DNA of 64,000 bases from Chloranthus sessilifolius (taxonomy: Eukaryota > Streptophyta > Magnoliopsida > Chloranthales > Chloranthaceae). The stretch is taken from positions 151,189,317 to 151,253,316 of the forward strand of contig CM037584.1 in NCBI GenBank assembly GCA_021018995.1, given 5' to 3'. The notes beneath the pieces are model-generated. The model was given only the letters and a program-made list of their open reading frames with translations, was not told the DNA's origin and made no database searches. This document shows, one piece after another, positions 30,930 to 39,309 of this stretch. A program made the position numbers and the translations under genes. How positions within the stretch are numbered: the first letter of the stretch is position 1; the number at the start of each line of letters is the position of its first letter.

Positions 30930-31450
30930 AAAGACCATGTCTAAAGGCTAAGGCCCCATTGGGGGAGCACCTTAAAATTTTAAAATGGCCTATTAACATT
31001 TATTCAACTTGTGCATTTGGGTAAATGCTGAATTCTGATTTAAGAGTGCACCATTGATGTTTTTACACTAAATGAATTATCCATATGGCTGCAGATTAAA
31101 TAATGACCAAAGCAATAATTCCTTATTGGCAATGATACATGGTGTAAGCGTGAATGAGGAAAGTTGACCCATTCCAAATCTAGATTGGAACATCTCATCC
31201 GTGGCGAGGTGATTTGAGATGTATCAATCAAAGAAATCAAGCTTGAAACGATGAACTCCGAACTCTTCATTTGATCTCCGTCTATAATCTCTTATGGTAG
31301 AAACGGCTATGATCCTCCGATTCGAGAGAACTTGCTACGATCATCGATTTTGGTGATTTCTCTTGTGATGTTCTGAAAAAGCAAAATCCATGCGTTGGGG
31401 TTGATATGCAAAACGGAAATAAGAGTAGCTAGGGTTTTTCGGCTAATTGA
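30930..31450 (-). pseudogene. Unassigned possible 5' exon with telo-box leader
   Basis: On minus, AAAAACCCTAGC at about 31426-31437 (a common plant 5' leader motif) is followed by an open frame at 31270-31040 starting MKSSEFIVSSLISLIDTSQ. Composition is more GC-rich than the surroundings. I do not recognise the product. It may be the first exon of another captured gene or chance. Confidence 0.3.
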
Positions 31451-31810
31451 ATTGATGAAATCGAAGGGTTGATATGCAAAACAAAGATCATAATGTTTCT
31501 TAAAACAAAATAATATCGCCTACTTGGTTTAACTTGAAGTTTAGTCCCACAAATTTGCTCTTTAGATTTTGCTAGCTTATACGCTGACTAATCACGATGA
31601 GATTATCAACTAGATTGTGACTTAAGTAGTCTTCCAAGATGTCCAACATATGTTGAAACTAAGAATATATAAGCACTCTATGCCCTTGTTCTTTAAGCTT
31701 CACCATCATCTTGTCCAACAAGTGCAATTTAAGAATCCAAAAAGTTGTCAAAGAAAAATATAGTAGCAGCAACAATAAAAAGACAATTTATTAGCAACAG
31801 AATTATAGGT

Positions 31811-32080
31811 TGTGTTTGGGATTGCTATTTGTAGCCAAAGAGAAGCCCACTTAAAAGAGCATGTTTAAATTGCTCTTTTAAAGAGAGACAAATTCAGCTC
31901 TTTCACTCTTTGAAAGAGCTAACTACAACCATACACAATCTTATACTAAAGTGCCTGTTTGGGATTGCTACTTGGAGGAAAAGAGCAGCCCACTTAAACA
32001 AGAAGTTTAAATTGTTCTTTTAAAGAGACTCAAATTCAGCTCTTTCACTCTTTGAAAGAGCTAAGAGCACTACAACCATA
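31811..32080. repeat. Two tandem copies of a MITE-like repeat
   Basis: TGTTTGGGATTGCTA begins copies at about 31812 and 31957. Each carries CCCACTTAAA, TTTAAATTG and CAGCTCTTTCACTCTTTGAA, and ends in an ACAACCATACA sequence. Spacing is about 144 bp. Confidence 0.65.
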
Positions 32081-32581
32081 CAGTCCTCTACTACAAATTT
32101 GATCTCATCATGATGCTAGATTCAAAGTGTGATTAAAGCTGTCCTTAATTGCTTAGAAACCCGTGCAACCCCGCATCATGCGACCAATCTCTCCCAGAAG
32201 GCATTAAGCGCCAAGGACATCGACCTAAAAAACAAAGATAAAATTACTAAGTTAATCATGCTTTGAATCTAGCATGACATAATGAGGACCATATTTTATA
32301 GTACATCTTACATTAGCCACATCATTTTGGCTACCATAACGCTGAAAATGCTGATGTGTGCTTCAAAAGAATTTTTTTTCGCTAAAGGGCAATTCCCAAC
32401 CAAGGAAATATAAGAAGCGCCTCAACTAAAGGGCAATTCCCAACTTCAAATTAAGTGGCTAATTAATTAGATTAAAGGTAAACAACCACACTTCAAATAC
32501 CAATTAAAAGGTAATTTATTCATAAATAAAACGTATAATTTATTCAAAAAACAAATGTACCCAAAGCAGAGAACAGCATAC
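32081..32581. other. CACTA interior with one exon-like patch
   Basis: At about 32150-32228 (minus) a GC-richer stretch follows a TTTTTTAG acceptor-like site and is open in two frames. I do not recognise it. The rest is AT-rich without signals. Confidence 0.35.
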
Positions 32582-32651
32582 CTGGCATTGCACATCGATG
32601 CCACCCTTCTTGTACTCAACATAGAGGCATCGTGAAAACTGATCAATGTAC
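32582..32651 (-). pseudogene. Captured exon of beta-ketoacyl reductase (KCR1 type)
   Basis: KCR1 is the endoplasmic-reticulum 3-ketoacyl-CoA reductase of very-long-chain fatty acid elongation. The 70-bp exon is bounded by TATTTTTAG and GTATGCTG on minus and is open: [17 protein letters not shown], then IDVQCQ. The Tyr belongs to the short-chain dehydrogenase C-terminal half just after the catalytic YxxxK. Reading frame and both splice sites are intact. No second KCR exon is visible. Confidence 0.85.
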
Positions 32652-32929
32652 CTAAAAATAAAGAAAATTAACAAGCTGTCATTTGAAACTCTTAAATAAA
32701 ACTAAAACAAATCCCTCCTACTACTAATTTCCTCTAACTAACAATTATGTAACCGTTCTAAAAACACATGAAAATGATAAAAGAAAAAGTAGATCCTTCT
32801 ATATTAAAAAAAGAAACAAAAACTAAAAGTAAAACAAAAAATGGGTTCGAGCACAGCCTGCTAATTTGAATGGGTTCCTAATTTGAACATGCTCTCCTAA
32901 TTTGAATGGGTTCGAGCACAGCCTGCTAG
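32652..32929. other. AT-rich CACTA interior
   Basis: No coding signal. A short direct repeat of TAATTTGAATGGGTTCGAGCACAGCCTGCTA-like sequence occurs twice between about 32840 and 32930. Confidence 0.4.
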
Positions 32930-33110
32930 AAGATTGGCACGAGAATCCGGAAAGCACCAAGTAGTGCCAAATATCTTGGCATATAACACCTATTTTCCAA
33001 GAAGCCGCCTTATCTTTTGATGTGATTTAGTGTGAGAATCTTGTCCCAAGCCATTTTCCAACAAAGAACAAGTACCTTGTTAGAAACTAGAATGTTCCAA
33101 AGGTTTTTTT
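32930..33110 (-). pseudogene. LINE fragment (zf-RVT region)
   Basis: On minus, KVLVLCWKMAWDKILTLNHI is followed by KR, a stop, then LENRCYM. This is the zinc-binding region after reverse transcriptase in plant LINE elements (typical pattern W..GKILTLD.L..RG...NRC..C). It is a small, stop-containing piece of a non-LTR element inside the CACTA transposon. Confidence 0.5.
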
Positions 33111-33140
33111 TCCTGTGAGAGTCAATAAAAGGTTGACAAC

Positions 33141-33168
33141 TAAAGAGAGAGAGAGAGAGAGAGAGAGA
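33141..33168. repeat. GA dinucleotide microsatellite
   Basis: An uninterrupted AG run of about 28 bp. Confidence 0.9.
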
Positions 33169-33792
33169 AAACCCACTTGACTCAAAGATCCACACTCATC
33201 TTTCTTATTTACTAGAACATACACGTCATCTAACTTACACAAATGAAAAGGCAAAGGGGATCCTCACATTCATTTGCCTGGTCTAACAAGCAACTATACT
33301 CCATCAACTATGGCACACATCATAACATATGTGATATTCCATATCTGATGATCAATGAAAAATACCGCACAAAATTAATAGATATAGATATAGATATAGA
33401 TTTCAAAAGTACACATCAGCAAAAGACCTCTACTATTTTCTGAATCATTGTCATTGGTTCAAAAATGAGGGCCAGAAGTGTGACCATTGATGTAACATCT
33501 GATCCTATATATTTATGCATCATTTTCTAGTAATCATCATTTTCAGGTCGAGCCGAGCCGAGTTGTCGAGTTAGCTCGGCTCTGTTGTAGCCCTACTCCT
33601 AGTGAATATGGATTCTTAAATTAGAGTTTAGCATCAAATGTCTCAAAGAGAACTTTGAAATAAGCTAGCAAAATATTGTATTAGATAATCCTATGCAAAG
33701 TTAAGCCTCGTGGAAGTTGTTGCATTAATATATACCTAATTTGATCAAGTAAATTAAAAGGAGCAGATCTTATGACCCAATCGATTCCCTAC
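33169..33792. other. CACTA interior without gene
   Basis: Contains a short GATATA repeat at about 33380-33400 and a TCGAGCCGAGCCGAG / CTCGGCTC inverted pair at 33546-33581. No protein signal. Confidence 0.4.
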
Positions 33793-33898
33793 CTTAGAAG
33801 ATGAGGTATCTGTAGGGCAAGCATCTTCATCATCCAAAAATTTATCAACAGGTGAGGAGGTCCCATCAAAATGCTTAAACAAGAGTCCCTGTTTTCCA
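33793..33898 (-). pseudogene. Unassigned captured exon with intact splice sites
   Basis: The 106-bp segment is bounded by TTTTTTAG and GTAGGG on minus and is open for 35 codons: GKQGLLFKHFDGTSSPVDKF, then acidic LDDEDACPTDTSSSK. Its position 3' of the WD40 fragment on the same strand makes a later exon of that gene possible, but I cannot confirm it. Confidence 0.45.
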
Positions 33899-34540
33899 CT
33901 AAAAAAGTAAGGTGGTCATAGAGCAGAACACATATTACTACAATACTATAAAAAAATGATAGCAGAAAATCCAAACAAAATTAGACCAAAGAGTAGACCT
34001 AGTTTCCTTATTGATACAATTTAACTGTGAAATAAAGAATTGGTACCGACTTTGTAGCTACCCAATTTGCGTTGGACGAACCAGCTCCATAGATATATAA
34101 ATTTTCATACAAGATACATTCACACAATTGTACATGCATATGTGGATGTGCCATACATACATAGACCTATGCACACATACATACATCTATCTGTGTGCAC
34201 AAGGTGCAGCTTAATCTAAATACTCGATCATTAAGTCATCCAATAAACACACCATCTTAGGCTTTCAAGTTTTAATAGATTATCAACCAAGACAGACATT
34301 GATCAGTGCTGGGCATATGCTCGATAACAATGTAAAGTTGATGTTAACAAACAGATTAGCTATTTATCATTACCATTAATCCAAATATTACCATCTAATC
34401 AAACTACAAAATCCTCACTAAAAAAATAAAGAATGGTATCGGCTGTCGACACTAACAAGTGAACATGTTCCATAGTGGTTTGATGTCAGCTAACTAATAC
34501 AAAACATACCTAAATGTATGGCAATCGACTTGCTCGGTGT

Positions 34541-35515
34541 TCAAACAACTACCAAATTGTTGATTTGTGGCGATTCCAATTTGGCGTTTTCCTTTGAATC
34601 GGGTAGAAACCCGATTTCCCACAACCTAATAGTTCCATCAAAAAACATGTTGCAAAAGAAACCCCGCACAACCTCTAGCCACACATCCAAGAGCTGGATC
34701 ATGCATGCTTTTACAAAAATATTTTGACATCCCATATGCATGCACGATGGGAAATGAGTACACAACACCTACTAACGAAAATACCAAAAAATCTGCATCA
34801 AAACCTAATAAGCAATAAGATTTAACCACTCAAGATTTCCGGATTATAAACAAGAAATTCAGCTCCATGAGGAGTTGTGGGGATGGACATCTTTGGATTA
34901 AGCATTAAAATAAAGAAATTATCGGAGGTTGTATACCATATGACCAAGCAAACAAGAAAAAGTGAAAAAAGGAGAATATTGAGGAAAATTCACATGTAAA
35001 GATCACCTTATGAACATCCCATACATATAGATCTGTGATCTTCATAAATACCAGAACAAATATATGATGCTTTAGGATCCATCCATGGAAAGAACGAATT
35101 GTAATACTAACTATGGAGAGAATTTTAATACTCAATTGCTCACCAAGCTTTTCCGAGGTTGAGAATTGGCAAGCAATAACATTGGGGAGAGTGACATAAT
35201 CGAGAATTATTAATGAGGATTTTACATGACTCATATCGACACCTATAGTGTTCATTTGTTTCCAATATTGCAAACTTCGATACTTGAGAGAATCAACAAA
35301 TAAGAGTTGCACAATTCCATTATCGCAGCACAAGCAATAAGCTTGTTGGACATGCATAAAGGCAAAACCCTTGTCAACCCGCAATTTGAGTCCTTAAACC
35401 GTTATAAAAGAAGAACATTCATTGACTTCAACAAATAAAATTTTAGATTGTACCTTTAAATCAGCCCATTTACTAATTGAAAATCCGGGACGATGAGACA
35501 TAAAATGCCACGCAA
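34541..35515 (-). pseudogene. Captured fragment of a WDR62/MABP1-like WD40 protein (several exons)
   Basis: WDR62/MABP1-type proteins are WD40 scaffolds; the plant members are poorly studied. On minus, in gene order: FMSHRPGFSISKWADLK with a GTACA donor (from 35454 up); VDKGFA, CDNGIVQLLFVDSLKY and IACQFSTSEKL (about 35390-35140); YVWDVHK with a GTGATC donor (about 35008-35055); MHDPALGCVARGCAG and, after a one-base loss, FDGTIRLWEIGFLPDSKEN (about 34730-34541). The D-G-T-I-R-L-W strand is a classic WD repeat end. Order and spacing fit one gene with introns retained. Several one-base changes break the frame. Confidence 0.75.
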
Positions 35516-35557
35516 GTTAGGAGTAAATAATTAAACCATTAAAAAGTGCAGAATGCT

Positions 35558-35685
35558 CATGGTATCAAAACTCGGCCGATACTGATACCGCCCCAACACA
35601 GGTATCGGGTGGTATTAGTATCGATATCGGTATCAAACCGATACTATCTCGGTATCAGCCAATACTAACCGATACGACCAATTTT
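35558..35685. repeat. GATAC/GTATC-rich palindromic repeat
   Basis: CCGATAC and GGTATC alternate about a dozen times in 125 bp, including ATCGATATCGGTATC. Similar short repeats occur scattered in plant genomes. Terminal repeats and target duplication are not evident. Confidence 0.55.
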
Positions 35686-36734
35686 TATTGTATAAAGCTG
35701 TAATTAAATTCAGCTTAGAAATTTGGATTGCCTAATTTTCTAAAGCCTAGTAGTAGGCTCGAAATACAGCAAGACCTCACTGAATCAGCCCACAAAAGTT
35801 GAATAGTCTATTTTAGTTAATCTCGCCTAAACCAGCACCTAAAAGATTAAATAGTCCCTGCGTAGGGGCTGCCCTGTTCAATCTAACAACCCTACATGAG
35901 TTCAGCAGGGTGTGGTACTAGTCAAGCACCATTAAGTGATGCAATGAAGTTGATTACCAAAATAGATGAATCACATAACAAGTGTTTTATGCTTGTAGCA
36001 CATGAACAATAATTGTAAACATTTCAGAAATTACTAAATGCAGCTTTTGAAATAGTGATTACACATTTTTGCTGAAATGATTTTATCGTATAAAGAATTG
36101 AAAAGAAAGGTATATACATTCTTATAATCAACATAATGCATGATAAATATTGGTTTTAGCCTGCATATGATTGATAGAGATGATAATATGTAAAGAGTAT
36201 AGAAATGCATAAAACCATGATTAGAAAACCAACGAAATGGTTTTATGATATTTATGACTATCATAGAGAAAAGGTCGTGGTGAATCCACGGATATATGGA
36301 AAGTGTTAGCCAGCCTATGCATACACTTTAGCTTAGGCCTGTGACAGCCCAATCGTTTTAAAGTGGTTAATGGTTTAGTAAAGGAATTACCATAAAGGAC
36401 CAAAAATGTGTTACAAAGAAACGATTTTTATTCAAAATCATAGCATCCTTGTGTTGAAAATACTAAAATAACTCATATGTTTTATTCAAAGCATCACTTT
36501 GAGCTCCAAATCAGTGAGACATCAAAAAACTACTCTTTAGCTGAGTTGTGTGCATATAAATAGTTCGGCAACTCTTGAGGCTAATTAGCCTTGTGTGGTA
36601 CTTGAGTCAGGTACGTAATGCCACACACACACACACACAGACAGACAGACATATATATATATATATATAATTTTATTTTATATTTTTTTACGCGCTTCAT
36701 AAATGATACCAAGTTTGCAGTGCAGATATCTTAC
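35686..36734. other. CACTA interior, AT-rich, with microsatellites
   Basis: No gene is recognised. A compound CA / GACA / TA microsatellite lies at about 36622-36669. Confidence 0.45.
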
Positions 36735-36805
36735 AAAGATATGAGGTTTCGAAGGTTTCCCAGTTCTCTTGGAAGAGGTCCATTCAATGCATTAATACCA
36801 AGGTC
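36735..36805 (-). pseudogene. Captured LRR exon of a receptor-kinase-like gene
   Basis: The segment of about 71 bp between TATTAAG and GTAAGATATC on minus encodes one leucine-rich repeat: LGINALNGPLPRELGNLRNL then ISL. The N.L.GPLP.ELGNL.NL pattern is that of LRR-VIII-type receptor kinases, whose LRRs are encoded by 72-bp exons. It is open and has a good donor. A single repeat cannot identify the gene further. Confidence 0.6.
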
Positions 36806-38062
36806 CTTAATAAGAACAGAGTAACCATTAGAATATGAAAACAAGTGAACAAAGTAACCATAAGAATATGAACACAAGTGAATAAATACATCATTTCTGA
36901 GATACAACTGGCATCGTCCAAATTCTCATTCGCAATGCGACACAAATAAGGACACACTTAATACATGCATACACGCATGTAAGTGAGAAGCCACCTATGT
37001 GACCAATTCAGATAGGTCACAAATTTAAAATGACTCATATTTTCGTGGTCTTATGCGAATGAGGGTCCCTTACCACATCCTCATAAATGAAAAATCTTCC
37101 ATATTTGCTAAGTGAATACTTAAACTTGAATTTTTCAGCGAAATCATTATCTGCAATATATTACTTGAATTTCAACACTGCATTGGTGACTGTAGGTTCC
37201 CTCGTTAGATAAAAACTTTTATAGGTTACTCTGATCATACTCTCAAGGATGGGAATAAATTTTTAAGCGTCTAATTCTAAATTACAAAATTTTAATCACA
37301 AATCATTACTTTCTCATCGGTCCATATTAAAGATTACTTTGAAGTGGGTTGGTATTTAGAAGTACAAACAAGACCACTTTTGTTAGGAATAAATCCAATA
37401 TTCACTCGCCCATTTGTTAATCCAGCCTAGAAATCATGCTTGGGCACAGCCTGTTCATGCATAAACAAGTTGGGCCTAGCAGGCTTTGGCCGAGCTTAAA
37501 TGGGAAATGGTTCTAACTCCCAAAGCACTTCCAATTTATTAATTGATCTAGGATTTCAAGCCCGGAATAATTCATGGTGGTCCAAAAACTTAATCCAGAA
37601 CATTCAGGGTAGGGCAAAATGGTTTATCAATCGAATCTAGAAACAAAGTTCAGATTGAATCTCTTTTTGCTTAGTTGGAAAGGGGCTTGCAGCATGGGTC
37701 AGGTATTAGTGGAAATGGCTTAACACCCAAGCACAACTGATGCAGGACCAAATACTAAAACCTAATTTAATGGCTGAGATTAAAAGTTATATTTATGAAC
37801 AATAAATTATATAAATAGAATGCTGAATTTCAAGGAAAAATTAAAGAAGGGTACCTCTATTCACACCTACACAATAACCGAAAGCGCCTATGTCTGAAAC
37901 CCATTGAATGTTGGAATCAGACTATGGAGATCGTGTTTCACCTGCTTCTTCCACACAACAGATTTGTGACCATGAAGTAGGTCACCAATTCAGATATGTG
38001 ACCTCCACCAGGCTGCAAACATCAAATGCAAGCACAAAATTGGGTTCCTCTGCCCAGCCACT
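36806..38062. other. CACTA interior without recognised gene
   Basis: Low GC, no family motif. A slightly GC-richer stretch at 37880-38060 may continue the unassigned segment split by the hAT MITE. Nothing else stands out. Confidence 0.4.
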
Positions 38063-38070
38063 GATTCAAC

Positions 38071-38287
38071 CAAGGATCAAAATTTCGGCTGAAATGACCG
38101 AAATTTCGGTCCAAATTATCGGTTTTGGTCCTCACCGAAACGATAATTTGGACTGAAATTTCAGTCATATTTTTGTATGGGATTGAAATTATCGGCCAAA
38201 ATTCAAATTTTTGGCCGAAATTTCAGTTCAAATTTTCGGTTTCGGTCCCCTCCGAAACCGAAATGAAACCCAAAATTTTGATCCTTG
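38071..38287. mobile_element. 217-bp hAT-type MITE with 8-bp target duplication
   Basis: Terminal repeats CAAGGATCAAAATTT and AAATTTTGATCCTTG enclose a largely palindromic interior rich in CCGAAATTTCGG. GATTCAAC is duplicated at 38063-38070 and 38288-38295. An 8-bp duplication fits the hAT superfamily. Confidence 0.85.
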
Positions 38288-38295
38288 GATTCAAC

Positions 38296-38405
38296 AACCA
38301 CTTCTTAACAACTTCCAGCCACTCAACACCATCCTTACCATAGATCTCAGTAAATAACCCATTCCGATAATCGAAAAACTTGAAAAATAGCAATGTAAGA
38401 ATCAA
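38296..38405 (-). pseudogene. Unassigned coding-like segment interrupted by the MITE
   Basis: On minus it reads FKFFDYRNGLFTEIYGKDG, then VEWLEVVKKWLLN, open until the MITE target site, and resumes beyond it with QWLGRG near 38060. The composition is protein-like, but I cannot name the family. Confidence 0.35.
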
Positions 38406-38739
38406 ACGGTATAAGGAACCTTTAGAAAACTCATAAAGGAGGAAAAAATCTCACATATCTGAAGAGTGAGGGGCTGATCTATAGTTTTCCATGAGTTCGA
38501 GGATTACAACAAATGGAGGATCGGTGGGTTTCTTAGGTGTTCCAAATGACAATTTGCATTTCACTCGACATCCACGATCTCAGTCACACCAACATAGCAA
38601 GATGGGATTGAGATTCACATGTTTCGAGGCTGGGGTATCCAATCTAAACCCCCTTGAAGTAAGCTGGAGCAGCATCACCTGCTTCTCAAACCAATTGCAA
38701 CGAGAGGTTGGGGAAGATGAGGGTTATTTGATTTCTCTG

Positions 38740-39010
38740 ATCTTGAGCTTCCAATCGAAGATCGGATCAATTTTCCTCATCAACGCTTATCCATTTTTTG
38801 CATACAAGGGGAATCCGATGCAAGTCCCTCTGAATTTTGTGTTGTTTCAGTCGAACCAAGGGGTTTTGGATCCGATCTCAAATCTCCGCTACGACAACAT
38901 GTTATGCAGATCAACGCTTATTTACGTTGGCGGAGCTAGGGTACTCGCACCTACTGGTGCAGAGCTCGGAGACGGGGTGGCCGTCGAAGGGCGACGACGA
39001 GGACGAACTC
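38740..39010 (+). pseudogene. Captured GH17 beta-1,3-glucanase fragment
   Basis: GH17 enzymes hydrolyse beta-1,3-glucan (callose) in the cell wall. The plus strand encodes SKIGSIFLINAYPFFAYKGN, VLFQSNQGVLDP and LRYDNML; after a frame change near 38905 it continues LAELGYSHLLVQ and SSETGWPSKGDDEDE. The Glu of SETGWP is the catalytic nucleophile of the family. The N-terminal third and the C-terminus are missing. It is the only identified captured fragment on the plus strand. The frame runs on into unrelated Arg/Glu-rich sequence that includes CTAGGGTTTG, the reverse of a typical 5' leader. Confidence 0.85.
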
Positions 39011-39129
39011 GTGTGGATTGTCGAGAGAGAGGAAGAGGAGAGAGGCTAGGGTTTGAGAGAGAAAGAAAATAGATGAATGTGGAGACGGCATATTTGTTTG
39101 CATAATAAAGGGGGAAGGTTTAGAAGTAC

Positions 39130-39309
39130 GATCACGATAGATTTGGCACGTGATGGCGGTTAGAGTTGCACATGATAAGGATTAACTAGTTAAACCACTG
39201 TTTTATTATAATAAACCACCGATTTTGGCAATGGATTATTATACTATTGCTTGGGCAGTGGTTCTTTATATATTTGGAGGTGTGGTTTATGTGCCATTTT
39301 CACGTAGTG
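39130..39309. repeat. Right subterminal region of the CACTA transposon
   Basis: AAACCACTG / CAGTGGTT and diverged copies (AAACCACCG, GCAATGG) recur from about 39193, ending in the terminal repeat TTTTCACGTAGTG. They match the motif of the left end. Confidence 0.75.

Larger units (their letters stand above)
25876..39309. mobile_element. 13.4-kb CACTA transposon carrying many captured gene fragments
   Basis: The terminal inverted repeat CACTACGTGAAAA is at 25876 and its complement ends at 39309. TGA is duplicated at 25873-25875 and 39310-39312. The unoccupied sequence (ACTTATGAGCAGCAG) is present in the other LTR of C at 19905-19919, which proves the insertion. Both subterminal regions contain many AACCACTG/CAGTGGTT motifs, as expected for transposase-binding ends. 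I found no TNP2 or other transposase frame, so it is non-autonomous. The interior holds exon-sized fragments of at least eight host genes, a LINE piece and several MITEs. Confidence 0.9.

Noticed and set aside
34905-35384. 159-codon open frame as an intact gene
   Set aside because: It reads through exons, an intron and compensating frame changes of a captured WD40 gene fragment; the length is by chance.
36618-36824. 68-codon plus-strand frame
   Set aside because: It is made of a CA/TA microsatellite and the antisense of the LRR exon.
38491-39072. 193-codon open frame as an intact gene
   Set aside because: Only the middle matches GH17, the catalytic motif lies in another frame, and both ends are unrelated sequence.
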